64,000 bases of DNA from Fischerella sp. JS2. Lineage in GTDB: Bacteria; Cyanobacteriota; Cyanobacteriia; Cyanobacteriales; Nostocaceae. The stretch covers positions 2,418,001 through 2,482,000 of the forward strand of contig NZ_CP135918.1 in the NCBI RefSeq assembly GCF_032393985.1, given 5' to 3'. The position numbers were made by a program, and so were the translations under genes. This document shows positions 34,972-43,911 of this stretch, one piece after another (positions within the stretch are counted from its first letter, which is position 1; every line of letters begins with the position of its first letter). The notes under the pieces were generated by a model. The model saw only the letters and a program-made list of their open reading frames with translations, did no database searches and had not been told where the DNA came from.

Positions 34972-36459
34972 ATGAGTTATATTTTGGCATTAGATTTAGG
35001 TACGACTGGCAACCGCGCTTTTGTGTTTGATGCTGTTGGTAAAATTGTCGGACAAGCATATCAGGAATTAACACAGTATTATCCTCAGCCGGGATGGTTA
35101 GAACACGATGCAGAGGAAATCTGGCAAGATACTTGCACGGTAGTACAAACTGCGATCGCTAATGCCAAAATTATTCCTAGCGACATTGTGGCCATCGGGT
35201 TAACTGTACAGCGTGAAACGTGTTTAATTTGGGATAAAACTACTGGAAAACCCCTGCATCGAGCGATAGTTTGGCAAGATCGCCGCACTGCTTCTTTGTG
35301 TAATCAATTACAAGTCCAAGGTTACGCCCAAGAAATTTATGATCGTACTGGTTTAGTCATTGATGCTTATTTTTCAGCTACAAAGCTGAGGTGGTTGCTA
35401 GATCATGTTACAGATGTAGATCTCAAAAATGTTTTAGCTGGCACAATTGATACTTGGATTCTCTGGAAACTCACAGGCGGTAAAGTTCACGCTACTGACC
35501 ACAGTAACGCCAGCCGTACAATGCTGATGAACTTGACAAGCTGTAAATGGGATGAAACTTTACTGGAATTATTTCAAATTCCCGCTCATATCTTGCCAGA
35601 AATACTACCTAGTTTCGGAAAATTTAGTGTTACAGATGCCACTTTACTAGGTGCAGAAATTCCCATTACTGCTGTTTTGGGCGATCAACAAGCAGCTTTA
35701 TTTGGTCATGGATGCGATCGCCCTGGTTTAATGAAATGTACTTACGGCACGGGTAGCTTTTTAGTTGCTCACACTGGCTCTGAAATCATTCGTTCTCAAA
35801 ATCAACTAATTTCCACAGTAGCATGGACGCAAATTCGCAATGGTATTTTAGATGTGGGTTACGCCCTCGAAGGAAGTATGTTTACGGCTGGGGCATGTAT
35901 CCAATGGCTGCGGGATGGCATCAAATTAATTAAAACTGCTGCGGAGACAGAAGCGATCGCCAATCAAATAACAGATAACGGTGGTGTATATTTTGTACCT
36001 GCCTTTAGCGGACTGGGCGCACCCCACTGGGATATGAGTGCTAGGGGGGCTTTTTTTGGTATTACCGCCGCCGTGCAACCGCAGCATTTAGTTAGGGCTG
36101 TGTTGGAAGCGATCGCCTACCAAGTTAAAGAAGTAGTCCAAGCAATCAGTACATCTTGCAGCATACCACTACAAAAATTAACAGTAGATGGTGGTGCGTG
36201 TGAGAATAATTTTCTCATGCAATTCCAGGCTGATTTGTTAGGTATAGCGGTGGAACGTCCCGTTATCCGTGATATCACAGTTCAAGGTATTGCTTTTGCG
36301 GCTGGTTTAGCGGTGGGATTTTGGAAGAGTTATCCGGAACTCTTGCAACAAAGGCAAATTGATCGTTACTTCTGGCCTAGTGATGGAAGTGAATATGCAA
36401 TAGTCAATTTTACGACTTGGCAAAAGGCTGTAGCACGGGCTAAGTATTGGGCAGAGTAA
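34972..36459 (+). CDS. glpK: Glycerol kinase
   Basis: A 495-residue FGGY-family kinase that phosphorylates glycerol to glycerol 3-phosphate. The start ATG 34972 follows GCGGGAGCC and gives the normal opening YILALDLGTTGNRAFVFD; an earlier in-frame start at 34903 would overlap the TPR gene. FGGY signatures are seen: WQDRRTASLC, GDQQAALFGHG, TYGTGSFL, PAFSGLGAPHWD, and the ATP-binding TVDGGACENNFLMQ. The usual Arg-83-like glycerol contacts are in the QRETCLIWD region. No glpF or glpD is adjacent. Confidence 0.93.
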   Translation: MSYILALDLGTTGNRAFVFDAVGKIVGQAYQELTQYYPQPGWLEHDAEEIWQDTCTVVQTAIANAKIIPSDIVAIGLTVQRETCLIWDKTTGKPLHRAIVWQDRRTASLCNQLQVQGYAQEIYDRTGLVIDAYFSATKLRWLLDHVTDVDLKNVLAGTIDTWILWKLTGGKVHATDHSNASRTMLMNLTSCKWDETLLELFQIPAHILPEILPSFGKFSVTDATLLGAEIPITAVLGDQQAALFGHGCDRPGLMKCTYGTGSFLVAHTGSEIIRSQNQLISTVAWTQIRNGILDVGYALEGSMFTAGACIQWLRDGIKLIKTAAETEAIANQITDNGGVYFVPAFSGLGAPHWDMSARGAFFGITAAVQPQHLVRAVLEAIAYQVKEVVQAISTSCSIPLQKLTVDGGACENNFLMQFQADLLGIAVERPVIRDITVQGIAFAAGLAVGFWKSYPELLQQRQIDRYFWPSDGSEYAIVNFTTWQKAVARAKYWAE

Positions 36460-36497
36460 AAAATATGCAAAGAAGATTTGGTTAATATTATTTAAGC

Positions 36498-36640
36498 TCA
36501 TCCCACTCCTTTAAGGTATGGGATTTCGTGGTAATGGGTAATAGGTAATTAGCGCATTATCCATTCCATTACCTATTACTAAAAGGCGGCGGGCGACAGT
36601 TCATCCCACCCTTGAAGGAGCAAGCTTTCCCGCCGCCTTT
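36498..36640. repeat. Two hairpins sharing TCATCCCAC, possible mobile-element remnant
   Basis: ATCCCACTCCTTTAAGG-TATGGGAT (about 36499-36523) forms one hairpin. AAAGGCGGCGGG (36582-36593) pairs perfectly with CCCGCCGCCTTT (36629-36640), enclosing a second TTCATCCCACCCTTGAAGG. Such TCATCCCAC hairpins resemble the ends of IS200/IS605-type elements in cyanobacteria, but no transposase is present. The last hairpin could also act as a terminator for glpK. Confidence 0.45.
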
Positions 36641-36714
36641 GTGTAATTTACGAAAACTCCACAGTGACGCTTGTATCAAAATTGATGACAATTTAAGAAA
36701 AATAAACAATAACC

Positions 36715-38394
36715 ATGTCTAAAATCAAAATCCTAATACCTGCTATTGGCGTTGCTGGAGTTATAGCAGGAAGCGTAGCTGCTTACATGTATTTTAAGGG
36801 TGGGCCTTCTGGAGATATTTCCGGTGCTGCTGGTAGTGCTAAAGTTGTGCCAGATGAAGCATTTGTGGCAACTTATATTTCTACAGACCCCAAAGTATGG
36901 GCGAAGTTAGAGCAATTTGGAACTCCAGAAGCGCAAAAGTTAGTAGCAAAAGGTCTGGAGGACTTTAATCAAAATGTATTAACTGATAGTAATATTTCTT
37001 ACGAAAAAGACTTAAAACCTTGGGTTGGTGGTGTCATGATTGCCATGTTACCACCAACTTCAGCAAAGCCTGCCCAGTTAAAATTGCCTTCAGCAAATCC
37101 CAATTTGCCAGCAGTAACAACACAGGAGCCAAATGTGCTGATGGTAGTGGGAATCAAGGATAAAATCAATGCTTTGAATTTTGCCAACAAATTGAAAGGT
37201 CAAAAAGGTGTCATCACTAAGGAAATCGACTACAAAGGTCTAAAAATTACAGAAACTTTAGGTAAAGGTCAACCCACATATACTGCTGTATTGAATAATC
37301 ATCTGGTGTTTGCTCCCGAAAAGCAAACTGTAGAACAAGCAATAGACACTTTTAAAGGACAGCCTTCCTTTGCTAGCAAAGAAGGAACAAACAGCATTCT
37401 AAGTAAAGATGTAGTAGAAAATACTGTTGCACAAATTTATGTGCCTGACTATGCAGGAATGGTACAGCAATTAATTAATTTAAATCCGCAAGTGCAGCAG
37501 CAATTACCACCGCAGACTTTAGCACAGTTAAAGCAACTGAAATCGATGGTGATGGGTGTGGGGATTGATGACGCGGGAGTGCGGATGAAAGCGATCGCTA
37601 ACTTAGACCCAGAACTAGTTAAATTTCAGTATCAAAATTCTGCTGGTAAAGTTGTCTCACAATTACCTGCTGATACGATTGCTATGGTGAGTGGACAGGG
37701 TATTAGTAGTTGGTGGTCAGCGTTTGTGGAACAGTCCAAAGATTATCCGGAGTTTAAACAAGTACTTGAACAAGCACGATCACAAGTAAAATTAGCCAAT
37801 ATCGATTTGGATAAAGAAATTTTTGGTTGGATGGATGGGGAATTTAGTGCTGCGGCTATTCCATCTAATCAAGGGATTTTAGCGCAGGTTGGTTTTGGAG
37901 GAGCTTTTATATTTCACACAAGTGATCGCAAAACAGCCGAAACCACCTTTACGAAATTGGATACTTTAGCCAAAACACAGCAAGTTAACATCGCCCAAAG
38001 AAATATTGCTGGTAAGAATATTACAGAATGGCAAATTCCAGGACAAGGATCTTTAATCACGCATGGTTGGTTAGATCAAGATACCGTTTTTGTCGCTCTT
38101 GGTGGGCCAATAGCCGACGCGATCACTACTTCTAATGGTAAGTCTCTCAACGACAGCGAAAACTTCAAAACAGTTACAGGTTCTTTACAGAAACCAAATG
38201 GCGGTTACTTCTACCTGGATATGGACAAAACCGCATCCTTGATCAATCGTTTTGCAACCCAAAATCAATCTCTACCACTGGAAGCCAGTGCCATTATTAA
38301 TTCTATTCATGGTGTTGGTATGACTACTACTAGTCCAGACAAATCTACCACTCGTATGGAGATGTTGTTGGCTCTCAAGAAAAAAAGCAAGTAA
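36715..38394 (+). CDS. DUF3352-domain protein, membrane-anchored
   Basis: A 559-residue protein with one N-terminal membrane helix (residues 4-26, ILIPAIGVAGVIAGSVAAYM) that leaves the rest outside the cytoplasm. The long exported part matches the DUF3352 family: VPDEAFVATYISTDPKVWAK at the start, repeated beta-alpha modules, and the Leu-rich C-terminal half with GGYFYLDMDKT. The family is common in cyanobacteria and its function is unknown. ATG 36715 follows an A-rich leader with no strong ribosome site. Confidence 0.85.
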   Translation: MSKIKILIPAIGVAGVIAGSVAAYMYFKGGPSGDISGAAGSAKVVPDEAFVATYISTDPKVWAKLEQFGTPEAQKLVAKGLEDFNQNVLTDSNISYEKDLKPWVGGVMIAMLPPTSAKPAQLKLPSANPNLPAVTTQEPNVLMVVGIKDKINALNFANKLKGQKGVITKEIDYKGLKITETLGKGQPTYTAVLNNHLVFAPEKQTVEQAIDTFKGQPSFASKEGTNSILSKDVVENTVAQIYVPDYAGMVQQLINLNPQVQQQLPPQTLAQLKQLKSMVMGVGIDDAGVRMKAIANLDPELVKFQYQNSAGKVVSQLPADTIAMVSGQGISSWWSAFVEQSKDYPEFKQVLEQARSQVKLANIDLDKEIFGWMDGEFSAAAIPSNQGILAQVGFGGAFIFHTSDRKTAETTFTKLDTLAKTQQVNIAQRNIAGKNITEWQIPGQGSLITHGWLDQDTVFVALGGPIADAITTSNGKSLNDSENFKTVTGSLQKPNGGYFYLDMDKTASLINRFATQNQSLPLEASAIINSIHGVGMTTTSPDKSTTRMEMLLALKKKSK

Positions 38395-38498
38395 ATAACA
38401 AAGTTGCGATCGCATTACGTGTTGAGTTTGAGTAGTGCGATCGCATTGTAGATTGAGAGCATAGTATGCAAAGATGTAATTTTGCAGCAACAGCAAAA

Positions 38499-39336
38499 GT
38501 GAAAACAGACAGTATTTTTACCACCTATTCGCAGAATTTCCCAGTATTTTCTTTGAGTTGATTGGACACTCTCCCAGCAATAGTCAAGATTATCAGTTTC
38601 GGTCGGTAGAAATTAAACAAACCGCTTTTCGTATTGATGGCATATTTCTACCACCAGAAGACAACACTGATCAAACAGTATATTTGTGTGAGGTACAGTT
38701 TCAAAAGATCAATTTCTCTATCATCGGGTATTTGCGGAACTATTTCTGTATTTAGACCAAAATCCAGCTACCTATGACTGGTACGCTGTGATTATTTACC
38801 CCAAACGCAACCTGGAACCAGATGAAAACAGACTTTATCAGGTTTTGCTAGAAAGTTCAAAAGTGCAGTGTGTCTATCTTGATGAACTCGAAACCTCAGC
38901 TAACAGGTCTTTAGGTATTGGCGTTGTGAAGTTAGTAGTAGAACCAGAAGAAAATGCCGCTAACTATGCTAGAGAACTCATTGCACAAGCAAGGCAACAA
39001 AGAGCAGATCGTTTATCTGTAAGAGCGATAATAGATTTAATCGAGACAATCATAGTCTACAAATTTCCCCAATTAAGCCGCCAAGAGGTGGAAGATATGC
39101 TGAAATTGAGCGAACTAAAACAAACTAGAGTTTACCAAGAAGCATTGGAAGAAGGACTACAACAAGGACTACAACAAGGACTACAACAAGGACTACAACA
39201 AGGAGTCAAAGAAGGTAAATTAGCTGCTGTTCCCCTGTTGCTAAAAGCGGGAGTAAGTATCGAAGAAATAGCTCAACAGTTAGAAGTTGAGATTGAAGCA
39301 GTTAGGCAGATAGCACAGCAGCAGTCTATAGGTTAA
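38499..39336 (+). pseudogene. Rpn/DUF2887-type nuclease gene broken by two single-base deletions
   Basis: GTG 38499 starts KTDSIF; a T run of five at 38515-38519 then shifts the frame to YHLFAEFPSIFFELIGHSP, and an A run of four near 38704-38707 shifts it again to DQFLYHRVFAELFLYLDQNP and on to the stop at 39336. Adding one T and one A restores one frame of about 279 codons typical of the DUF2887 branch of Rpn/PD-(D/E)XK proteins (start MKTDSIFYxLF). The C-terminal 182 codons from 38788 are intact, including GLQQGLQQGLQQGLQQG. Both lesions are in homopolymers, so sequencing error is possible. Confidence 0.85.
39154..39201. repeat. 12-bp tandem repeat GGACTACAACAA x4
   Basis: Four identical copies in the tail of the Rpn/DUF2887 gene, encoding (GLQQ)4. 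Repeats of this kind are prone to copy-number change by slippage and keep the frame when they do. Confidence 0.9.
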
Positions 39337-39479
39337 AGGGAAAAGGGAAAAGGAATTGAGGATGGGTGTCTATTTTTAAAATTGAAAATAAGCATAGATA
39401 GAGTAGGTGTGATCGTCTCTGCAACACCAGCATCAAACCTCAGAAGTTCACTTTTCAAGCTTTGAGGTTCAGCATCCAA

Positions 39480-39668
39480 GTTCAGAACATAAAATTTCTC
39501 ACTTGAAACGAGAAAATTCTCGGTTGAAACCAAATATTTCTCACTTCAGACGAGAAACTTCTTACTTAAAACAAAAAACTTCTCGGTTGAAACGAGAAAT
39601 TTCTCACTTCAGACGAGAAACTTTTAGGTTAAAACGAGAAACTTCTCATTTGCAATCAAAACATCAGA
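39480..39668. repeat. 21-bp tandem array with GAGAAA/TTTCTC palindromes
   Basis: About nine units of 21 bases, for example GGTTGAAACGAGAAATTTCTC (39585-39605) and ACTTCAGACGAGAAACTTCT (39543). Units 39522-39584 and 39585-39647 form a 63-base higher-order duplication. Many units contain an inverted GAGAAA...TTCTC. The plus strand is open across 39503-39688 and would encode a Lys/Arg-rich seven-residue periodic peptide, but there is no ribosome site and no similarity, so I treat it as a non-coding array. Confidence 0.8.
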
Positions 39669-39710
39669 GTTTAAAACTTCATCATTGATGCTGAAAAATA
39701 GAAGAAGCAC

Positions 39711-40259
39711 CTATTCATCTATCTGCTCTTTAGGTGCTTCTAACTTGAACATTTCCAGTTCCATTTTATAGTAACGATTTGTGCGTCCCATAGGAACCAT
39801 ACCTAATCTGTGAATGACGCGGAGTGATCTGACATTCTCAGAACGCGCAATCGCATAAATTACAGGTAGCTTTAAAGTGTTAAATCCGTAGTCCAAAATT
39901 GCTTTTGCTGCTTCAGTCGCATATCCTTTACCCCAAGCAGATTTCTTCAAATGCCAGCCAATCTCGTAATTTTGGGTTAAGTTTTCTTCCTCATCTCGTA
40001 GTTGGATCAAAATAATAGTTCCAACAATTTCTTTGTTATTTTTAAGAGCGATCGCCCATAAACCAGTACCATTATTGAGTTGGGCAAAGTTTGTCACCCA
40101 CCGTTGCAGTAAATTTCTTGAACTCTCAAGATTATCGACTTTGGTGAGTAAAAAGCGTGTAACTTCAGGATCACCGTAAATTTGAAATGCTTGCTCAGCA
40201 TCTTGTTTGGGAACCCAAGTACGAATAATTAGGTGATCTGTTTGTGTAAGGATAGTCAT
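39711..40259 (-). CDS. GNAT acetyltransferase, RimJ/RimL-like
   Basis: A 182-residue enzyme. The N-terminus (TDHLIIRTWVPKQDAEQAFQ) and the core GNAT motif GWHLKKSAWGKGYATEAAKA with the acetyl-CoA loop WGKGYATEA mark the RimJ/RimL branch that acetylates protein N-termini or small molecules. The C-terminal SLRVIHRLGMVPMGRTNRYY is the usual motif B with N/S-x-S-x-x-V-x-x-x-L-G-M. ATG 40259 is preferred over a TTG seven codons upstream because it gives the family start. Substrate unknown. Confidence 0.87.
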   Translation of the reverse strand: MTILTQTDHLIIRTWVPKQDAEQAFQIYGDPEVTRFLLTKVDNLESSRNLLQRWVTNFAQLNNGTGLWAIALKNNKEIVGTIILIQLRDEEENLTQNYEIGWHLKKSAWGKGYATEAAKAILDYGFNTLKLPVIYAIARSENVRSLRVIHRLGMVPMGRTNRYYKMELEMFKLEAPKEQIDE

Positions 40260-40416
40260 GAGGATAATTATACATATCAACTACACCTCAAATTATCCTT
40301 ACTATTTGATTGTTACTTAATGGTTACTACTCCACCCTTACCTTAAGCCGAAGAAGGTGCGTCTACACACTCCTCATACTCCTCACACCTTTCAATCACC
40401 CCCGATCCCTCATTCC

Positions 40417-40590
40417 CTAGTCTTTAGCAACAACTCTCTTTTCCACTACACTTGAGAGACGAGTGATATTAGTACTTAACAGTGGTACTTCTTGCCGACA
40501 TGTCTGACAAAACCAGTAAAGTTCACCATGACGGACATGACGCAACAGAGAATCTCCGCAACATGGACATGTGTTGCTTCTCATGCTCAT
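40417..40590 (-). CDS. Zn-ribbon mini-protein, cyanobacterial
   Basis: A 57-residue protein. ATG 40590 is chosen because AAGGAGGACATTAGT, a perfect Shine-Dalgarno, lies just before it; the longer frame to 40680 overlaps the upstream glycosyltransferase. Two CxxC pairs (CPCC at residues 6-9 and CQTC at 26-29) form a zinc ribbon, with RHVRHGELYWFC between them. Similar short proteins are frequent in Nostocales genomes and have no assigned role. It follows the glycosyltransferase by 55 bases on the same strand and may be co-transcribed. Confidence 0.8.
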   Translation of the reverse strand: MSMRSNTCPCCGDSLLRHVRHGELYWFCQTCRQEVPLLSTNITRLSSVVEKRVVAKD

Positions 40591-40645
40591 ACTAATGTCC
40601 TCCTTAAAAAATTGTTGATTATAAAATGTTGTTAGAAAAACTTGT

Positions 40646-41713
40646 TTAAAACAGGATTTTTGCAGAATGAATTCGCCCATTTAAATTAGCGCGGCTTGTG
40701 ATAATTTGTTTATAAACCGCTTCGTACCCATTTACCATTTGGGTAACACTAAATTTGTTTTCTACATATTCTCGGCAGGTACGACGATTTAATTCCAATG
40801 CTTTAGGAATCATTGCTGCCATTTCTTCAAAACTCTGACAGACAAAACCTGTTACACCGTGGGCAATCACTTCTGGTACAGAACCCAAATTCATCGCAAT
40901 GACTGGTGTACCAGTTGCCATTGATTCAATCATTACCAAACCAAAAGGTTCTTGCCAGGTTATGGGGAACAGAGTGATTGCAGCATTACCAAAAAGTTCT
41001 GCTTTCTCGGCGTGATTTATTTCTCCAAGAAACTGAATTTGCCGACCATCAATTTGGGGGGCAATTTCTTTTTCAAAAAATTCTGAATCTACTGCATCTA
41101 CTTTTCCAGCCATTTTCAATTGCCAACCAGTTTGTTTGGCAATAGCGATGGCATGTTGTGGACCTTTTTCTGGGGAAAAGCGTCCCAGGAATGCCAAATA
41201 TGGCGGATCATTGGGTTTGCCTACAAAAGGGTAATCGTTTGTATCAATTCCGTTGTAAACTGTGCCAACGTAATTCAGGTTTATCTGTCTCTGCGCGTCG
41301 CTAATACTGATGTATGATTGCTTTTGGTGATGGCTATAAATGTTGCGATTATCTTCTGTGAAACTACCATGCAGAGTATGCACTGTAGGTGTTTGTACTA
41401 AACTCGCTAAAGCTAAAGCCGAAATCCCTACATGGGAATGGATTAAATCGAATTCCACTGCCTGTTGGTAAACTTGGCTGAGTTCAAGCATTTCATACGC
41501 TGTGTACTCCTTGACATTGGGGTCTAAGCGCAGCGCACGGGGATAAACTGCTTCTAGCTTAGCCAAAGTCTGCGAATCTCCAGAAGCGAACAGAGTGACC
41601 TCATGACCACGACGAACTAATTCATCGGTTAAGCGACTCACTACTAGTTCAATTCCTCCGTAAGTTGGAGGTGGAACTCGTTCCCACAAGGGGGCAACTT
41701 GAGCGATTTTCAT
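40646..41713 (-). CDS. Glycosyltransferase family 4
   Basis: A 355-residue GT-B enzyme. The N-terminal half has VPPPTYGGIELVVSRLTDEL, the glycine-rich acceptor loop of GT4; the C-terminal half has FLGRFSPEKGPQHAIAIAK and the donor-binding EPFGLVMIESMATGTPVIA with the E-x7-E motif. Such enzymes add sugars from nucleotide donors in polysaccharide or glycolipid synthesis; the substrate is not predictable. ATG 41713 has no strong ribosome site. The following Zn-ribbon gene is the only close neighbour. Confidence 0.9.
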   Translation of the reverse strand: MKIAQVAPLWERVPPPTYGGIELVVSRLTDELVRRGHEVTLFASGDSQTLAKLEAVYPRALRLDPNVKEYTAYEMLELSQVYQQAVEFDLIHSHVGISALALASLVQTPTVHTLHGSFTEDNRNIYSHHQKQSYISISDAQRQINLNYVGTVYNGIDTNDYPFVGKPNDPPYLAFLGRFSPEKGPQHAIAIAKQTGWQLKMAGKVDAVDSEFFEKEIAPQIDGRQIQFLGEINHAEKAELFGNAAITLFPITWQEPFGLVMIESMATGTPVIAMNLGSVPEVIAHGVTGFVCQSFEEMAAMIPKALELNRRTCREYVENKFSVTQMVNGYEAVYKQIITSRANLNGRIHSAKILF

Positions 41714-42227
41714 AAGTTGTTTTGGTTCAGCAAATAATATCGTCCTTAACTAATAGGACTTCCACACAATTAGGTAGAGCATTTTTACCTAACTATCTGA
41801 CTTTAACATTAACCTGAATGACTATTAAGAGTGCAAGCTCGATTAACCGAACTTTGCGATCGCCTGCTAGTGCAAAAGGCAGATAACAGAACATAAAAAG
41901 CTTAGAGAAAAAGCTTTTAATATATTCTTAATATTTTGATGATGTTGATCACAATGTATGAGCCATTGCAGAACATCAGCATAAGCAATCAGGTAACTAT
42001 GCTGATCAATTTAAAACTAGTAATACTTTGCTTGCATCTATCTTGGGGATCATAGATAATAAAGGGTTTTGTAGTGAAAAACACTCTTTTCAATAAAGAG
42101 ATCAATTTAAGCAATAGGTAAAAGGAGGGGTTAAAGGAGTATGAGGAGAAATATTTAAAGGAAATAGAGGAATATGGAGGGGATGCGGAGACGCAGCGAG
42201 TAATAAATGACTAATGACAATTGACAA
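41714..42227. other. Divergent A/T-rich spacer
   Basis: About 510 bases with no gene. It contains AAAAGCTTAGAGAAAAAGCTTTT near 41897-41919, an imperfect inverted repeat, and ends with a TAATAAATGACTAATGACAA tract that runs into the xthA start codon. Confidence 0.45.
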
Positions 42228-43010
42228 ATGAAAATAGCTACTTGGAATGTAAACTCTATCCGCACTCGCTTGCAGCACGTTGTTGATTGGTTAATTCAAA
42301 ATCCAATTGATGTATTGTGTATGCAAGAAACTAAGGTTATTGATGAGCATTTTCCGCGATCGCCTTTTGCAGAATTAGGCTACCATCTTTATTTATCAGG
42401 GCAAAAATCTTACAACGGTGTTGCCATTATTAGCCAACAACCTCTACAAGATATCAGTACCAATTTTACAACAATATTGCCAGAAATACCACCAGAATTT
42501 AACGAGCAAAAGCGAGTAATTACGGGTGTCATAAATGGCATAAGAATAGTAAATCTTTACGTACCAAATGGCTCGGCAGTCGGTAGCGAAAAGTATGTAT
42601 ATAAACTACGCTGGTTGGCAATGTTGCGAGAGTATTTACAAACTCTGCTAGTATCCACACCCAATATTTGTATGTGTGGTGACTTTAATATTGCCTTGGA
42701 AAATAAAGATATCCACGAAAAAGTAAATCCAGAAAATCATATTATGGCATCTGAACCAGAGCGCCAAGCTCTGCGAGATATCTTGACACTGGGATTTGCT
42801 GATGCTTTTCGCAAATTCACATCGGAAGGTGGGTATTATAGCTGGTGGGATTACCGCGCCGCATCGTTTCGTCGTAACTTAGGTTGGCGAATTGACCATC
42901 ACTATCTTACACCCAATTTGTATGAACGCGCCAAAAGTTGCACTATTGATATCATGCCTAGAAAGTTAGTCCAACCTAGCGATCATGCTCCTGTAATTCT
43001 AGAATTTTAG
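42228..43010 (+). CDS. xthA: Exodeoxyribonuclease III
   Basis: A 260-residue AP endonuclease and 3'-5' exonuclease for base-excision repair. All motifs of the exonuclease III family are visible: ATWNVNSIRTR (Asn), CMQETKV (metal-binding Glu), YVPNG, GDFNIA (catalytic Asp and Asn), and the C-terminal SDHAPVILEF (Asp-His). Length is normal. The start ATG lies at the end of an ATGACTAATGACAATTGACA tract with no ribosome site. Single gene. Confidence 0.96.
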   Translation: MKIATWNVNSIRTRLQHVVDWLIQNPIDVLCMQETKVIDEHFPRSPFAELGYHLYLSGQKSYNGVAIISQQPLQDISTNFTTILPEIPPEFNEQKRVITGVINGIRIVNLYVPNGSAVGSEKYVYKLRWLAMLREYLQTLLVSTPNICMCGDFNIALENKDIHEKVNPENHIMASEPERQALRDILTLGFADAFRKFTSEGGYYSWWDYRAASFRRNLGWRIDHHYLTPNLYERAKSCTIDIMPRKLVQPSDHAPVILEF

Positions 43011-43106
43011 ACATGAAGTGGATTATGGACTAATTAAGCCCATTGTTATAGAGAAATGATATAAGATGAAAAAACATCGAATTTTCAAAAGATATCAACA
43101 CTGTCG

Positions 43107-43274
43107 ATGAGCAAACCTGTATCTTTTCAGACAGTCATTGAATATGTAGAGGCTCTTTCGAGCAAAGAGCAAGGTTTACGAAATGCTGCACAAACGCTAG
43201 AAGCAATTAGAACAGGTACAGCCAAGCGTGGTACTCTTGAGAGTCTGCGGGCTGATTTGTTAAGTGAAGAATGA
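43107..43274 (+). CDS. Small antitoxin of a type II toxin-antitoxin pair
   Basis: A 55-residue protein, MSKPVSFQTVIEYVEALSSK to SLRADLLSEE, predicted as an amphipathic helical protein. Its stop TGA (43272-43274) overlaps the ATG of the next gene in ATGA, the classical layout of toxin-antitoxin operons. The second half (TLEAIRTGTAKRGTLESLRA) resembles the C-terminal toxin-binding region of short antitoxins paired with RelE/YafQ-type toxins in cyanobacteria. No ribosome site is obvious. It would block the toxin and repress the operon. Confidence 0.75.
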   Translation: MSKPVSFQTVIEYVEALSSKEQGLRNAAQTLEAIRTGTAKRGTLESLRADLLSEE

Positions 43275-43555
43275 GGGTTCTTGTTGGGGATAGTAGCTTC
43301 AAGTATGCTTTTAAACGAGTTATTCGTAAAAATTCATACTTAGAAGAAACAATTTTTGAGGTTTTGGAATTACTGGTAGCTGATCCATTTGCACCTACTT
43401 CAAAATCACATAAGTTAAAAGGTAATTTAGAGGGTTTGTGGGCATGTTGGGTCGAGTATGATGGCCGTATTATCTACACATTTCAGCCAAATCTTGATGA
43501 GGATGAAGATATGATCGTGCTAATTGATATTGGCACTCATGATGAGGTTTATTGA
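43271..43555 (+). CDS. RelE/YafQ-type mRNA interferase toxin
   Basis: A 94-residue protein of the RelE/ParE superfamily. The order KYAFKRVIRKN, FAPTSKSHKLKGNLEGLWAC, WVEYDGRIIYTFQP, IVLIDIGTHDEVY gives the expected helix-helix-sheet arrangement; HKLKG, the basic face and the C-terminal GTHDEVY with its Tyr are typical of ribosome-dependent mRNA endonucleases. It is translated in overlap with the antitoxin. The pair is complete and likely functional. Confidence 0.85.
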   Translation: MRVLVGDSSFKYAFKRVIRKNSYLEETIFEVLELLVADPFAPTSKSHKLKGNLEGLWACWVEYDGRIIYTFQPNLDEDEDMIVLIDIGTHDEVY

Positions 43556-43911
43556 AAAATAGAGGGAAGGTGAGCGTCATCAAAAATTAAATGTGATGCC
43601 ATACTCGGGAGAACATAACAGGAGTGCGCTGCTAGATACCGAGGTTTTTGCAAGAAACACCCCCCACAAGCAATACCAAAGACAAGAAACCATTGGGGTA
43701 GTCGCTTTTTACTATCAATGAAGAATAAAGGCAAAGGGAAAATTTCGCTAGGACAGTTGAGTTTACCTTCTGTAATTTTGGAAGTTTAAAATACAAGGAA
43801 GCGGGGATAGGGGATAAGTAAGGCAAGGAGGACAAGGAGGACACAAAATTTTAGTACTTCCCAATCCCCAATCCCTGATCCCCAATCCCCTACACCCAAT
43901 CCAAAATCACT
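43556..43911. other. Spacer with simple repeats
   Basis: No gene supported. The right end has AAGGAGGACAAGGAGGAC (about 43833-43850) and CCCAATCCCTGATCCCCAATC (43861-43895), both members of repeat types seen elsewhere in the window, directly before the SDR gene. Confidence 0.5.

Noticed and set aside
39480-39668. CRISPR array
   Set aside because: Repeats are directly adjacent with no unique spacers, and no cas genes are present.
39503-39688. 61-codon plus-strand frame across the 21-bp array
   Set aside because: It is explained by the tandem repeat itself, has no ribosome site and no similarity known to me.
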